From: Leptospira sanjuanensis
Lineage (GTDB): Bacteria; Spirochaetota; Leptospiria; Leptospirales; Leptospiraceae
DNA: 64,000 bases
Reading direction: 5' to 3'
Assembly: GCF_022267375.1 (NCBI RefSeq)
Contig: NZ_JAIZBH010000001.1
Location: 2,142,501-2,206,500 of the forward strand
Part shown: one piece after another, positions 20,529 through 36,823 of the stretch
Numbering within the stretch: position 1 is the stretch's first letter
Layout of the letters: the number at the start of each line of letters is the position of its first letter
The notes under the pieces: generated by a model
What the model saw: the letters and a program-made list of their open reading frames with translations, nothing else
Told to the model about the DNA's origin: nothing
The model's database searches: none
Position numbers and translations under genes: made by a program

Positions 20529-22181
20529 TCAATAAATTTTATAACGTTCTTCGACCGATTTGATCTCTTTCGAAACACGGCTCGCGTTCCAGCCCAAGTG
20601 TTTTCCGAGAGAACGGACGATTTTTGCGGTTTCTTTTTCTTCCGGTAAACCGGGAACTCCTACTCCGGATCTTCTGAAAAAGAAATCGGTCGCAAAACGA
20701 ATGTCTTCCCGTTTTGCGATAAACCGCAATTCGCTTTCAAAGAACTTTTCCCCGTTTTGCAAAGTATAGAATTCTTCTTTGGCCGAACTTCTTTCCAGTA
20801 CCTGCACCGCTTGCGAACCGTATCGAAACGCAATGTTTTCGATCAATTCACCGTTTAATTTCGGGAATTTGATTCCGAGTTCGTTGATGAGCGTGGAAAG
20901 ATCAGAATAATTTCCGGTCGCAGGAGGAACCGTCGCCGTTTCGCAGGCACGAAACTTACCGGGAAGATATTCCGCAACCTTATTCACGACGGCTTCTCCA
21001 ACCGCACGACTCGTCGTATATTTCCCTCCCATCGCCGTGAAAAAACCCGGAAAGCCGGATTCTTTGTGATCGAAAATTTCCGTTTTACGGGACGCGTTAT
21101 AAGTGGATTTGGTTTCGCCGGGATCTTCCACCAAAGGTCTTAGTCCGCCGTAATAAAAATCCACGTCTTTCAAGGTGAGATCGGTATAACCGTACGTATA
21201 GTTAACTTCGTTTAACAATTCTTCGATGTCTTTTTTAGTGACTCGAAATCGATCCGGATTATCGGGATATTCCGTATCGGTCGTTCCGATGATGGTTTTG
21301 TTTCTCCAAGGAATGACGAACAAATGGGTTCCGTCCTTCTTCTTGGTTACAAAAACTTTGTCTCCGCAGATTTTTCTAGTAACGACGTGAATTCCTTTGG
21401 AACGCACGAGATGTTTTTCGATTTCCGCTCCGGCAAGAGATTCGACAAAATCGGCCCAAGGTCCGGCCGCGTTTACGACCGTTTTCGCTTGAAAAGAAGT
21501 TTCCTTACCGGAAATTTTATCTTTCGCAATCACTGTATACATGGAATCGCCGGAGTGAACGATCTGAATTGCTTCGGTATAATTCTTCGCCTCCGCCCCT
21601 CGTTCCCTCGCGGAAAAGATAAATTCGCAGGTATGTCGCTCCGGATTCAAATTTAGATAATCGTAGTAAAGATAAGAACCTTTCAGATTTTCACGATCCA
21701 CAGTTGGAGATTCTAAGATCGTTTGTTCTCTTGAGAGAAAGCTGTATTTGGGAATCAAACGATCCTGAGATAGATTCGTATTCCGGTCGTAGGAAAGCGC
21801 ATTGTACATCTCCATACCGGCCTTTAAAACAAATCGTTCGATATTCGAATAGATTGGTACCAAAAACCCCATGGACTGAACCGCTTGCGGAGTGATTCGG
21901 GCAAGGGTTGCCCTTTCCCGAAGAGATTCGCGCACGAGCCCGAGTTCGAAATTCTTGAGATACCGCAAGCCGCCGTGAATCATCTTCGATGTCGCCTGAC
22001 TTGTCCCGGAAGCATAATCGTTTTTTTCCAAAAGTATCGATTTCATACCTCGTAACGTAGAATCCCAGAGGACCTGAGCCCCCGTAATTCCACCTCCAAT
22101 CACTAACAGGTCGTAGACGGTCGATTCTGAACTTCGGTTCATTCTTGGGGTCGCACTCGGCAATTTTTTAGATATAGGCAT
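20529..22181 (-). CDS. glpD: Glycerol-3-phosphate dehydrogenase, FAD-dependent
   Basis: A 550-residue flavoprotein of the GlpD/GlpA family (usual length 500-560). The FAD-binding Rossmann motif is DLLVIGGGITGAQVLWD, followed by LLEKNDYASGTSQATSKMIHGG and GLRYL, the family signature. GGLRPLVEDPG and MGGKYTTSRAVGE near residues 345-420 complete it. It oxidises sn-glycerol 3-phosphate to dihydroxyacetone phosphate at the cytoplasmic membrane and feeds electrons to quinone. Leptospira live on fatty acids and glycerolipids, so this fits. An ATG at residue 14 would be an alternative start. Confidence 0.95.
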   Translation of the reverse strand: MPISKKLPSATPRMNRSSESTVYDLLVIGGGITGAQVLWDSTLRGMKSILLEKNDYASGTSQATSKMIHGGLRYLKNFELGLVRESLRERATLARITPQAVQSMGFLVPIYSNIERFVLKAGMEMYNALSYDRNTNLSQDRLIPKYSFLSREQTILESPTVDRENLKGSYLYYDYLNLNPERHTCEFIFSARERGAEAKNYTEAIQIVHSGDSMYTVIAKDKISGKETSFQAKTVVNAAGPWADFVESLAGAEIEKHLVRSKGIHVVTRKICGDKVFVTKKKDGTHLFVIPWRNKTIIGTTDTEYPDNPDRFRVTKKDIEELLNEVNYTYGYTDLTLKDVDFYYGGLRPLVEDPGETKSTYNASRKTEIFDHKESGFPGFFTAMGGKYTTSRAVGEAVVNKVAEYLPGKFRACETATVPPATGNYSDLSTLINELGIKFPKLNGELIENIAFRYGSQAVQVLERSSAKEEFYTLQNGEKFFESELRFIAKREDIRFATDFFFRRSGVGVPGLPEEKETAKIVRSLGKHLGWNASRVSKEIKSVEERYKIY

Positions 22182-22327
22182 GGGGATTCTTTTTCATAAA
22201 AATATGACAGGATCAATCCTCTTATATCGGTTGTGCAAAATCAATAATTTTATAATTCGACTTCTTGGATTCTAAAATCGAAAACTCTGATTGAAAAAAA
22301 AGTAATTCTGAAAAGATTTGAGCTACG

Positions 22328-24298
22328 ATGAGTTTGTCTAATTCTTTCAAAAGATACCTGCGCCTTCTATTTGACATCAATGAAGATAGGATCCGGCATG
22401 AGAGAGAATATATGGACGATCTCCATAGACAGGCTCGATTTCTCCATTACCCGGGTTCTATTATCGGAATCTTCGTTTGGCTCGGATTCGCGTTAGACAC
22501 CGATCGAAAGCTTCACCCCGAATTTCCGGAACTATTTTATTTCCGAATCGGTCTTACTCTCTTAAGTCTTTTTTTCCTTGTCGCTCTGATCATCGATCGT
22601 GTTTTAGGAACCAAAATTCGCGGGAAAGGATTGGAATGGGCCTACATTCTTTTTCTTTATATTTTGAATGCGACGGCCTTTTTTACGGGAAGAATCGCGG
22701 ATGATCCGAATTACGTTTCCGGTTTACAGATCGTGGTCATGTCCATAGTATTCATGCCCTTTCCCCGGAAATTTTTATTTTCCGTTTACGGGCTTTCCAT
22801 CGCCGCCTTTCTCTGCGGCGTTCTCCTCTACCATCCGAATCTTTCCACGGACCAGGCGTCGTATTCGATGCAGAATCTTGCGATCAGTTACGTCCTCGCG
22901 GCATTCAGCGGATTTATCGTGGAACGATACCGTTTTTCCAACTTCATCAGTCATTTTAAGATCTTGGAAAAGAATCGTGAAATCTCGGAGAATATGGAGC
23001 AAATCCAAAACTTAAAGGAAAAACAGGACGGAGATTATTTTCTTACTTCTCTTCTTCTCGATCCTTTGATCGCAAAGAAGACCGAGAACGGTCCCGTCAA
23101 AATCGATTTCGCTCTCAACCAATATAAGAAATTCATGTTTCGCGAAAAGGAATACGAACTCGGCGGCGATTATCTCAGCGCCTACGATCTAACTCTTCAA
23201 GGAAAAAAGTTCAAAGCGTTTATCAACGGAGACGCGATGGGAAAATCCATCCAAGGGGCCGGCGGGGCGCTCGTCTTGGGGGCCGTTTATAACTCGGTCA
23301 TCATCCGTTCCAAAATGGATCCCGATTCGGCGGATCGTTCTCCGGAACGCTGGCTCAAGGATTGTTTTACGGATCTTCAAAAAGTATTCGAAACCTTCGA
23401 CGGAAGCATGCTCGTTTCCGCGGTTTTAGGACTTGTGGAAGAAGAAACGGGAACATTATACTATTTGAATATAGAACATCCTTGGCTGATTCTTTTCCGA
23501 GACGGAAAAGCTTCGTTTATCGATCCGGAAACCCACTTTTACAAACTCGGCGTGGGCGGAATCAACGCGCAAGTTTATGTGCGGCTCTTTCAAATGAAAC
23601 CGGGCGATCGGATTTTCTGCGGTTCGGACGGAAAAGACGATCTGATCCTGGACGAATCCGCGGACGGGAAAAGAAAGATCAACGAAGACGAAACGGAATT
23701 CTTACGCAGAGTGGAAGAGGCAAAGGGAGAATTGTCGGAGATCGAAAATCTACTTTTATCCGTGGGCAGTTTTTCGGACGACTACAGTCTTTTGTCCATC
23801 GAATATAACGGAAAGGGCTTCCGATCGGAAACAAACGATCGATTCTCCCGTGCAAAAAAAGCGGCTCTTTCCAAAGACTTTTCAGGTGCGTTGAAAGAGT
23901 ATGAAAATTCCGAGAAGGATATTTCCGATTCTCCCGAAGAACTCAAACTCCTCGCGAGACTTTTGGAAAAATCGGGAGATATCGGCCGCGCCCTCGAAAA
24001 CGCGAATCGCGCCTTATATCTGGATCCGGTGGATCATGAACTTCTTTTACATTCTTCCGTTTTGGCAAAACGGGAATATTCCAAAAGTAAGAATGCAGAG
24101 CTTTTGAAAAAAGCGGAGGAATCCAGCGAGCGATTCCGGCTTCGTTTTCCGAATCATGTCAAAAATTTAATTCATCTCGCGGACATCTATCGGCTTCAGG
24201 GCAATCGCTCTCGATCCAAGTATTTGATCGAAAGAGCGGCCGAACTGGAACCGAACAACGAAAAAGTTTTGGAATTGCAAAAGCTGATCTCTTCGTAA
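22328..24298 (+). CDS. Membrane SpoIIE-type protein phosphatase with TPR tail
   Basis: A 656-residue protein. The N-terminal 210 residues have about six membrane segments. A coiled-coil linker (about 215-235) leads into a PP2C/SpoIIE-type phosphatase domain at about 260-500, with metal-site motifs GGDYLSAYDL, FINGDAMGKSIQG and CGSDGKDDLIL near the end. About 120 C-terminal residues form TPR helices (ALKEYENSEKD, ALENANRALYLDPVD, YLIERAAELEPNN). This is the RsbU/SpoIIE layout: a membrane sensor controlling serine/threonine dephosphorylation, often of an anti-sigma-factor antagonist. No partner is adjacent. Confidence 0.88.
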   Translation: MSLSNSFKRYLRLLFDINEDRIRHEREYMDDLHRQARFLHYPGSIIGIFVWLGFALDTDRKLHPEFPELFYFRIGLTLLSLFFLVALIIDRVLGTKIRGKGLEWAYILFLYILNATAFFTGRIADDPNYVSGLQIVVMSIVFMPFPRKFLFSVYGLSIAAFLCGVLLYHPNLSTDQASYSMQNLAISYVLAAFSGFIVERYRFSNFISHFKILEKNREISENMEQIQNLKEKQDGDYFLTSLLLDPLIAKKTENGPVKIDFALNQYKKFMFREKEYELGGDYLSAYDLTLQGKKFKAFINGDAMGKSIQGAGGALVLGAVYNSVIIRSKMDPDSADRSPERWLKDCFTDLQKVFETFDGSMLVSAVLGLVEEETGTLYYLNIEHPWLILFRDGKASFIDPETHFYKLGVGGINAQVYVRLFQMKPGDRIFCGSDGKDDLILDESADGKRKINEDETEFLRRVEEAKGELSEIENLLLSVGSFSDDYSLLSIEYNGKGFRSETNDRFSRAKKAALSKDFSGALKEYENSEKDISDSPEELKLLARLLEKSGDIGRALENANRALYLDPVDHELLLHSSVLAKREYSKSKNAELLKKAEESSERFRLRFPNHVKNLIHLADIYRLQGNRSRSKYLIERAAELEPNNEKVLELQKLISS

Positions 24299-24396
24299 CG
24301 ATTCGATCGGAATTCTGTTGCGAATTTCGATCGAATCTGCATGCTTGGCGATTCGGACAGTTTTATTTTTAAGAATCATTCGGAGATTTTAAAACG

Positions 24397-26088
<1,692 letters not shown>

Positions 26089-26103
26089 AGTAAGAATTTT
26101 AAA

Positions 26104-26136
26104 ATCAAAAAGCCGGCATAAAACCGGCTTTTTGAT
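26104..26136. terminator. Bidirectional terminator
   Basis: A perfect 13-bp stem (ATCAAAAAGCCGG at 26104-26116 with 26124-26136) has a T-run on either strand. It separates the convergent AGPS-like and enoyl-CoA hydratase genes and can stop both transcripts. Confidence 0.9.
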
Positions 26137-26160
26137 CTTCGTATATTCTAAAATTAGAAT

Positions 26161-26928
26161 TTACTGAAATACGGGCCTTCTTCTTTCGAGAATGGACTTC
26201 ATTCCTTCCTGACCGTTTCGGGAAAAAACCGCCTCGGATAGAAGTTTCACGTCTCGTTCCGCGTTGTGTTCAGCAAACATACGAACCGGATCGCGGAGAG
26301 CGATTTTAATTCCAGTAACCGAGCCCATAGCCATGTCCTTGAATTGATCGCAGTATTTACGCGCACGCACGAGAAGATCCTCGGAAGATGCGGCAACCTC
26401 GTCGATCAAACCGATCTCGAGCGCTTCTTCCGCTTTGAGTCCTTTTCCCGAATACAAAAGGTCTCGTGCCTTTGTGATACCCACGGTTTCTTTCAACATA
26501 AACCCGGCGACCGAAGGAAAGTTGATTCCGATTTGAGATTCTGGAAAACCGAGTCTTCCTTTTTTTTCAACCATGATTCTATAATCGCAAAAGATCGCGT
26601 AAACGGCGCCGAGCCCCATGGAATGTCCGTTCATCGCGCAGATCAGAGGTTTTTCAAAAAAGAGAAGTTTGGAAGCGGTGTCGAGAGCAAGACGAAGAAC
26701 GTCTTGAATCTCCGCCAATGTTTTTCCCACGAAAATTTCCGGATTGAATCCGTTGGAAAAAAACTTCTCGTTTTTGGAAGTAAGGATCACCGCTTTGACG
26801 GAAGGATCTTTTGCCGCTGCTTCCAACTTTGCGGAGATGACTTTAAAGAATTCTCCGTCGAGGGAATTGACCTCGTTGGTTTCGATGTAGAGTTCGAGAA
26901 CGTGATTGTTTTTAATTTCGGAAAGCAT
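26161..26928 (-). CDS. Enoyl-CoA hydratase/isomerase family protein
   Basis: A 255-residue crotonase-fold protein. The CoA and oxyanion-hole motifs are FFSNGFNPE (first backbone amide region) and CAMNGHSMGLGAVYAI. LGFPESQIGINFPS holds the second catalytic position: a glutamate, as in hydratases and isomerases. It hydrates or isomerises enoyl-CoA esters, probably in beta-oxidation, the main carbon pathway of Leptospira. The LolB-like lipoprotein and TPR genes precede it on the same strand, 125 bases away. Exact substrate uncertain. Confidence 0.9.
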   Translation of the reverse strand: MLSEIKNNHVLELYIETNEVNSLDGEFFKVISAKLEAAAKDPSVKAVILTSKNEKFFSNGFNPEIFVGKTLAEIQDVLRLALDTASKLLFFEKPLICAMNGHSMGLGAVYAIFCDYRIMVEKKGRLGFPESQIGINFPSVAGFMLKETVGITKARDLLYSGKGLKAEEALEIGLIDEVAASSEDLLVRARKYCDQFKDMAMGSVTGIKIALRDPVRMFAEHNAERDVKLLSEAVFSRNGQEGMKSILERRRPVFQ

Positions 26929-27053
26929 TTTCGCTCCTTGGATTCATAGTAGTTCGAATCGTTTGAACGTGCGTTTAAAAAACGCTTCGTTCTTATTCCG
27001 GATTTTTCCAAATTGAATCCGGAAAGAATGTTGTAAATCTCGATCTTGGTTTT

Positions 27054-27842
<789 letters not shown>

Positions 27843-27860
27843 AACTTGAATTTTCCGAGA

Positions 27861-29870
<2,010 letters not shown>

Positions 29871-30004
29871 TCAGGTAATCGGACAGATTTGAAAAGAATG
29901 TTCCACGAAACAGGAACCATCCTCTCAGCAGGTCCGGAATTTCATTTTGCAACCGATCCGTCCAGGAGTCGAATCAATTTTCCAACGCGTAGGAGTCTCC
30001 CACT

Positions 30005-31268
<1,264 letters not shown>

Positions 31269-31294
<26 letters not shown>

Positions 31295-32399
31295 TTACAA
31301 CGCGACGCATCCTCCGTTCGCGGAAGTGATTTTAGAAGTTCAAAAGGATTATCTCGATGACTTCTATAACCCTTCGGGCGCGACCCGATTCTCCTTAGCC
31401 AGACAAGGAAAGATAGAATCCGCTCGAAAGACCCTGGAGGATTACACCGGAAAACCCGCGAAAGAATTCGTCTTTTCCTCCACGGGAACGGAGGCGAATC
31501 ATTTGATGACGCAGGCGATCCGCGGTAAGTTTTCCGGTTCCGCGATCGTATCTTCTTTGGAACATTCCTCGATGTATTCCGCGTTGGAATTTGCCGGATT
31601 TACGTTTCGAAAAATACGTTCGAATCCGAACGGAACCGTCGACCTGACCCATCTCGAAACATTGTTAAACGAAGAAGCCGCTCCGATTTTCGTTCTTCAC
31701 GTAGCCAACGAATCCGGAGTCGTTCAACCGATCGAAGCGATTTCCTCTCTTGCAAAACGATTTTCCGTTCCTTTGTTTTCCGATCTGATGCAATCCTTCG
31801 GGAAACTGGAGATTCCATTCGAACTTCTCGACGGGTTTACGTTTTCCGGTCATAAGATCGGAGCCGGAATGGGCGCCTCGGGAACTTGGGTGCAAAGCGA
31901 CCTCGTTTCCGAAAAGGAATTCGCGATCTTTCACGGCGGCAATCAGGAGAACAATCACAGAGCCGGAACGGAAAATTCTCCCGCCATACTCGCTTTTTCC
32001 GAAGTTTTAAAGAGAAGAATTCCCGAACAAAAAGAAAAGCTGGATCGAGCCGAACGGTTTCGGACAAAGATTGAATCCGTTCTGGAAGAATGCGGATGTA
32101 TTTTAATCGGAAAGGAATCGGCTCGGATTTCCACGACTTCCTTCTGTCTATTGCCAACGGACGACGTGGATTTTTTTATGATGGGAATGGAAGAATCGGG
32201 CTTTGTCGTTTCCACAGGCTCTTCCTGTAAATCCAGATCTAGAGAACCGGCTCCTTCCCTTCTTTCCATGGGCTATTCGGAAGAAGAAGCTCTTCGAGCG
32301 ATCCGCATTTCGACAGGCTGGTTTACGACCGAGGAAGAAGTGGACGAACTTTGCCTGCATATCCGCAAAGTCCTGCGAGCCTTGACGGACGATTTATAA
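31269..32399 (+). CDS. Cysteine desulfurase-family aminotransferase (class V, PLP)
   Basis: A 376-residue PLP enzyme of the NifS/IscS group. Motifs in order: YFDYNATHPP, FSSTGTEANHL, LEHSSMYSAL (the usual histidine), VANESGVVQPIE, the PLP lysine K196 in FSGHKIGA, RAGTENS, and the catalytic cysteine C320 in STGSSCKS. It would convert L-cysteine to alanine and transfer persulfide sulfur to Fe-S cluster or tRNA-thiolation partners. No iscU or mnmA gene is nearby, so the acceptor is unknown. Its start overlaps the preceding membrane-protein gene. Confidence 0.92.
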
Positions 32400-32462
32400 G
32401 GAAAGGATCTCGTTTGGGTTTACAAAATCTTCTTTCATGGATAACGAGAATCAGGTGAAACT

Positions 32463-33149
32463 ATGATACGAATCTTCATCCATTCCGTTTTTCTAATATT
32501 CTTCTCTTTGATCAGTCTCGATTGCGGAATTGCCCTTACCACTCGGGCGACCCTAAAACTTCCTCCGCAAACGAAAACGGAAATTCTTCGAGTCAATGTG
32601 ATCTACGGCGAAACGTACCGTATGCACGGATTGAATCTCGGATTCGCGAATTTCGTTCAAAAGGATTTGATTGGAATACAACTCGGAATCGTAAACGGGG
32701 CTGAAGAAGGTACGGGAATTCAAATCGGCGCGATCAATAATTCGAAGCCTTCCTTCGCTCTTTTGAAGATCGGAATTCTTAATTTGAACTTCTTTTTGGA
32801 TTCGGGGAGACCGCAACCGGGAGACACACCGGAAAACCGAGAACGCAGAGTAAAAGGAGATCTTGCTTTTTCCGTCGGCGTCGCCAATCTTGCAAGCGGC
32901 AAAGTGAATTTCGGATTATTCAACTACGGATACGGCTTCAACGCGGGGTTGATCAATTGGAACGGGGAGGGTTCCGCCGTCTCGATCGGCGCGGTCAACA
33001 TCGGCGAAACGGAGAATTTTCAGATCGGAATTCTTAACTTTTGCAAAGAAGGACCGATTTCCTTCATGATCGTCGCGAACTATTGCAGACCGGGTTGGAC
33101 GGAAAACTCCTCTGCAAACGAAAATACATTCGCACCGGAAACAAAATAA
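32463..33149 (+). CDS. Surface-repeat lipoprotein, tandem family member 1
   Basis: A 228-residue lipoprotein; the signal peptide ends ISLDC with a lipidatable cysteine at residue 21. The mature protein has a period of about 15 residues built on GxxxGxxN (LNLGFANFVQKDLIGIQLG, then GIQIGAINNSK, KVNFGLFNYGYGFNAGLIN, AVSIGAVNIGE). A conserved C-terminal signature follows, QIGILNFCKEG ... IVANYC. It resembles the LA_2272-type surface repeat proteins of Leptospira. The glycine/asparagine spacing suggests a beta-solenoid. It is the first of three tandem paralogues. Function unknown. Confidence 0.8.
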   Translation: MIRIFIHSVFLIFFSLISLDCGIALTTRATLKLPPQTKTEILRVNVIYGETYRMHGLNLGFANFVQKDLIGIQLGIVNGAEEGTGIQIGAINNSKPSFALLKIGILNLNFFLDSGRPQPGDTPENRERRVKGDLAFSVGVANLASGKVNFGLFNYGYGFNAGLINWNGEGSAVSIGAVNIGETENFQIGILNFCKEGPISFMIVANYCRPGWTENSSANENTFAPETK

Positions 33150-33271
33150 ATTCTTTCCAAACAAAATTCGAAAAAAGTCTTTTTAAAAAGTTTAGAACCC
33201 TTTCCTTTCGAAATAATATTGACAACGAATTTTCTTCGGTTCCAATTACGTCGCACAATCTAACACGAATC

Positions 33272-33979
<708 letters not shown>

Positions 33980-33981
33980 CA

Positions 33982-34728
33982 ATGAAACATACAAATTCTA
34001 GAATATTCAAAATTCATTTTTTATCTCCGGCTAAATTTTCGATTTTTCTTTTTTTGCTGAGCTGCGGAGTCACGGGATTCACGAACGAACATTCCGTCGT
34101 CCGCGTTCCCGTAAAAACCGAAACCGAAGTCTTTCACGCCAACTTTCTCCATGGAGAAGTGAAAAACTTATACGGACTGAACTTAGGAGTCGTCAACATC
34201 ATCAAAGAACGATTGATCGGCTTTCAAGTGGGAGGCGCGAACGTCTCCGAAGGAAAAACCTATGGGGCGCAGGTCGGAGTGATCTATAACTCCGCAAAAA
34301 AAGGCGGTTTTACCGTTCAAGCCGGAGTCGCGAACAATGTGGAAGACGGCGGAGCCGGAGTTCAGGTCGGCATCTATAACAAAGGCGAAAACAAAGGCCT
34401 CTTTATTACGGCGGGCGCCTACAATAGAGGCGGAAGCGGAGCCAACATAGGATTGATCAACAACGAGGGATTCGGCTTGAATGTCGGCGGATTCAACTAC
34501 GGCTACGGAGTCAACGTCGGCGTAATCAATTCCGGAAAAGGACTCAGCATCGGGGCTTTGAACCTCGGAGAAGACGGAAATCTTCAGATCGGGATTTTGA
34601 ACTTTTGCACGGAAGGTCCGTTCCCGATCATGATCATTGTGAATTATTGTTCTAAACCGGCGGAAACGATCGAGCCCAAACCGGCGGCGACAAAAGTCGA
34701 CACGAAGATCGCCCCGGCCGACAAGTAA
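33982..34728 (+). CDS. Surface-repeat lipoprotein, tandem family member 3
   Basis: A 248-residue paralogue whose ATG lies 2 bases after the previous stop, so it is co-translated. The signal peptide ends LFLLSC. Repeats continue the same theme (LYGLNLGVVNIIKERLIG, TYGAQVGVIYNS, GLNVGGFNYGYGVNVGVIN, LSIGALNLGE) and end in LQIGILNFCTEG ... VNYC. A hydrophilic lysine/proline/alanine tail follows the last cysteine, unlike member 2. An AT-rich hairpin terminator follows at 34845. Confidence 0.8.
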   Translation: MKHTNSRIFKIHFLSPAKFSIFLFLLSCGVTGFTNEHSVVRVPVKTETEVFHANFLHGEVKNLYGLNLGVVNIIKERLIGFQVGGANVSEGKTYGAQVGVIYNSAKKGGFTVQAGVANNVEDGGAGVQVGIYNKGENKGLFITAGAYNRGGSGANIGLINNEGFGLNVGGFNYGYGVNVGVINSGKGLSIGALNLGEDGNLQIGILNFCTEGPFPIMIIVNYCSKPAETIEPKPAATKVDTKIAPADK

Positions 34729-34844
34729 AACAAGAAATCCCGAACGAAGAATTACCGAGCGTCCAAATTGCGCGTTTCTAAACGAAATACTGCTTCGAAT
34801 CTAAAAACGGCGCGACTCGAAACCGAAAGCCGACTTTTCAAGGC

Positions 34845-34882
34845 AATATTCAAAAAATAGAACATTTTATTTTTTGAATATT
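34845..34882. terminator. AT-rich hairpin, probable terminator
   Basis: Arms AATATTCAAAAAAT (34845-34858) and ATTTTTTGAATATT (34869-34882) pair perfectly over 14 bp with a 10-base loop. It lies between the convergent surface-repeat and dGTPase genes. The stem is AT-only apart from one G-C pair, so efficiency is uncertain. Confidence 0.5.
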
Positions 34883-34894
34883 CGGAAATCTGCT

Positions 34895-36040
34895 TCAAGG
34901 CAAGGACTGATAAATTCTTTCGGCATATCGATCGGTCATCCCGGCCACATAGTCGCTGATGACCCGATGCAAGGATTCGTCTTCGATTCTTTCCTTATAC
35001 GTTTCCGGAATCTTTTCCGGATGTTTTAAAAAGTAATCAAAGAGGGATTCGATGACCTTCTTACCATAATCGCTCATACGAACGAGATCCTCGTGACGAT
35101 AGAGCTTTTCGAACAAAAATGATTTTAATTCTCGAAAATACGAATGGATCTCTTCCGAAAAGGATGCGATGCGAATATTTTGTTTCCATAGAAGCACCAA
35201 ATCCTCGGTGGACCGCACCTGATTTTTTTCCAATTGTTGAGAAATATTTTGGATCAGATCGGAAACCATGGAATTCGTAAGGGTTCGAATCGCGGTTCGC
35301 ACGAGAATTTTTTCGCCGGCGTCCTTGTATTGCAACTTGCAATTTTCGTAAACTTCTTTCCAAAACCGATTTTCCGATAAGTCTCCGAGATGAAGATAAC
35401 CCATCTCCCAACCGTCTTCGATATCATGACTCGTATACGCGATTTCATCCGAAAGATCGGCGATCATTCCTTCGAGCGACGGCCCGCTTTCTTTTCTTTC
35501 CAACAACATCATCGAAGGATCGTAATCGGTTCCGTGTTTCATCAAACCTTTGAGAGTTTCTCTACAAAGATTCAAACCGGGGAAGTTCGGATATTTTTTT
35601 TCGATGGCGGTTACGATTCTAAGAGATTGTTTGTTGTGTTCGAATCCTCCGTGATCCTTCATCAAACCGGATAATACTTCCTGACCGGCGTGACCAAACG
35701 GAGTATGACCCAGATCGTGCGCCAAAGCGATCGTTTCGGATAAGTGAGAATTGAGTCCGAGAGCGCTCGCGATCGTTCTGGAAAGTCCCGCGACCTCCAA
35801 AGTGTGAGTCATTCGATTGCGGTAATTCTCCCCGACGGAAAAAATAAACACCTGGGTTTTGTATTGGAGCCGTTTGAACGCGCTGGAATGAAGAACCCGA
35901 TCCCGGTCTCTTTGAAACGGAAGACGATAGGAATGTTCCTCTTCTTCGTAGATCCTTCCTCCGTTATTCGCGCTGGAAATCGCATAGGGTGCAAGTCCCT
36001 CTTTTTCTTTTTGAATCAAATCGTCTCTGGAAAAGTACAC
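34895..36040 (-). CDS. dgt: Deoxyguanosinetriphosphate triphosphohydrolase-like HD protein
   Basis: A 381-residue HD-domain phosphohydrolase. The N-terminal RDRDRVLHSSAFKRLQYKTQVF and GENYRNRMTHTLEVA are the family motifs. The HD pair of the metal site is in ALAHDLGHTPFGHAG, with further ligands in DLSDEIAYTSHDIEDG. dGTPases split dGTP into deoxyguanosine and triphosphate, limiting the dNTP pool; some members defend against phage by nucleotide depletion. The short bacterial form here (about 380 residues) is typical. Monocistronic, with the DedA gene divergent. Confidence 0.93.
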   Translation of the reverse strand: MYFSRDDLIQKEKEGLAPYAISSANNGGRIYEEEEHSYRLPFQRDRDRVLHSSAFKRLQYKTQVFIFSVGENYRNRMTHTLEVAGLSRTIASALGLNSHLSETIALAHDLGHTPFGHAGQEVLSGLMKDHGGFEHNKQSLRIVTAIEKKYPNFPGLNLCRETLKGLMKHGTDYDPSMMLLERKESGPSLEGMIADLSDEIAYTSHDIEDGWEMGYLHLGDLSENRFWKEVYENCKLQYKDAGEKILVRTAIRTLTNSMVSDLIQNISQQLEKNQVRSTEDLVLLWKQNIRIASFSEEIHSYFRELKSFLFEKLYRHEDLVRMSDYGKKVIESLFDYFLKHPEKIPETYKERIEDESLHRVISDYVAGMTDRYAERIYQSLP

Positions 36041-36076
36041 GTTTTACAAAATTTCGAAACTTTTCCGAAAAGTCCC

Positions 36077-36109
<33 letters not shown>

Positions 36110-36163
36110 CGGGACACGTTTTTTACTGTCCTTGAAATCCTCAACCAAGGGACAGCGCAAAGA

Positions 36164-36778
36164 ATGGAATTCTTAAATATTCTCGTGAATCTCTTTTCGG
36201 AATACGGATATATCGCCGTCTTTTTAGTTCTCATTCTCTGCGGATTCGGACTCCCCGTTCCCGAAGATATTTCCTTGGTTTCCGGCGGAGTGATCGCCGG
36301 TTTCGGAAAAGCCGATCCTCATTCTATGTTTCTCGTCGGTATGGCGGGAGTTTTGATCGGCGACAGCGCGGTTTTTTTAATCGGAAGAGTTTACGGAGTC
36401 CGCGTTCTTCAAATTCCGATGATCTCCAGAATCGTTACACCCGAACGATTCGCAAAGGTTCAAGACAAGATCGCCCGTTACGGAAACTGGGTTACTTTTA
36501 TGGCTCGCTTTATGCCGGGTCTTCGTATGCCGATTTATCTCACGGCGGGGACTTCCGATCGAATTTCCTTTTATCGTTTTGTCGCGCTCGACTTTATGGC
36601 CGCCGTAATTTCCGTTCCCGTTTGGGTTTATTTGGGATATTTCGGCGCTTACAACTTCGATACGTTGATCGGCTGGGTTCACCAAGGTCAACTAACGGTT
36701 CTCGGACTTTTAGGAACGTTCGCTTTGTTGTTCGGAGTCGTGTATTGGATTCGCAAGAAACGATCCGTCGACCCTTGA
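36164..36778 (+). CDS. DedA family membrane protein
   Basis: A 204-residue protein with about five membrane segments. The DedA (SNARE-associated) signatures are GLPVPEDISLVSGGVIAGFG, GDSAVFLIGRVYG and the conserved RFMPGLRMPIYLTAGTS with its essential arginines. DedA proteins are proposed to flip or recycle polyprenyl phosphate or phospholipids across the inner membrane. I took the ATG at 36164; the longer open frame upstream is the reverse of the dGTPase gene. It is followed 45 bases later by the HNH nuclease gene. Confidence 0.9.
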   Translation: MEFLNILVNLFSEYGYIAVFLVLILCGFGLPVPEDISLVSGGVIAGFGKADPHSMFLVGMAGVLIGDSAVFLIGRVYGVRVLQIPMISRIVTPERFAKVQDKIARYGNWVTFMARFMPGLRMPIYLTAGTSDRISFYRFVALDFMAAVISVPVWVYLGYFGAYNFDTLIGWVHQGQLTVLGLLGTFALLFGVVYWIRKKRSVDP

Positions 36779-36823
36779 GAATTTCTTTACATCTTCCGAC
36801 GATCGGTTATTTTTTGACCAGTT

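Noticed and set aside
22209..22220. Inverted repeat AGGATCAATCCT upstream of glpD
   Set aside because: Only five pairs in each arm; expected by chance in a window of this size.
33041..33271. Upstream extension of the second surface-repeat gene
   Set aside because: It overlaps the previous gene's 3' end, is highly charged and lacks signal-peptide character; the ATG at 33272 begins a proper lipoprotein signal.
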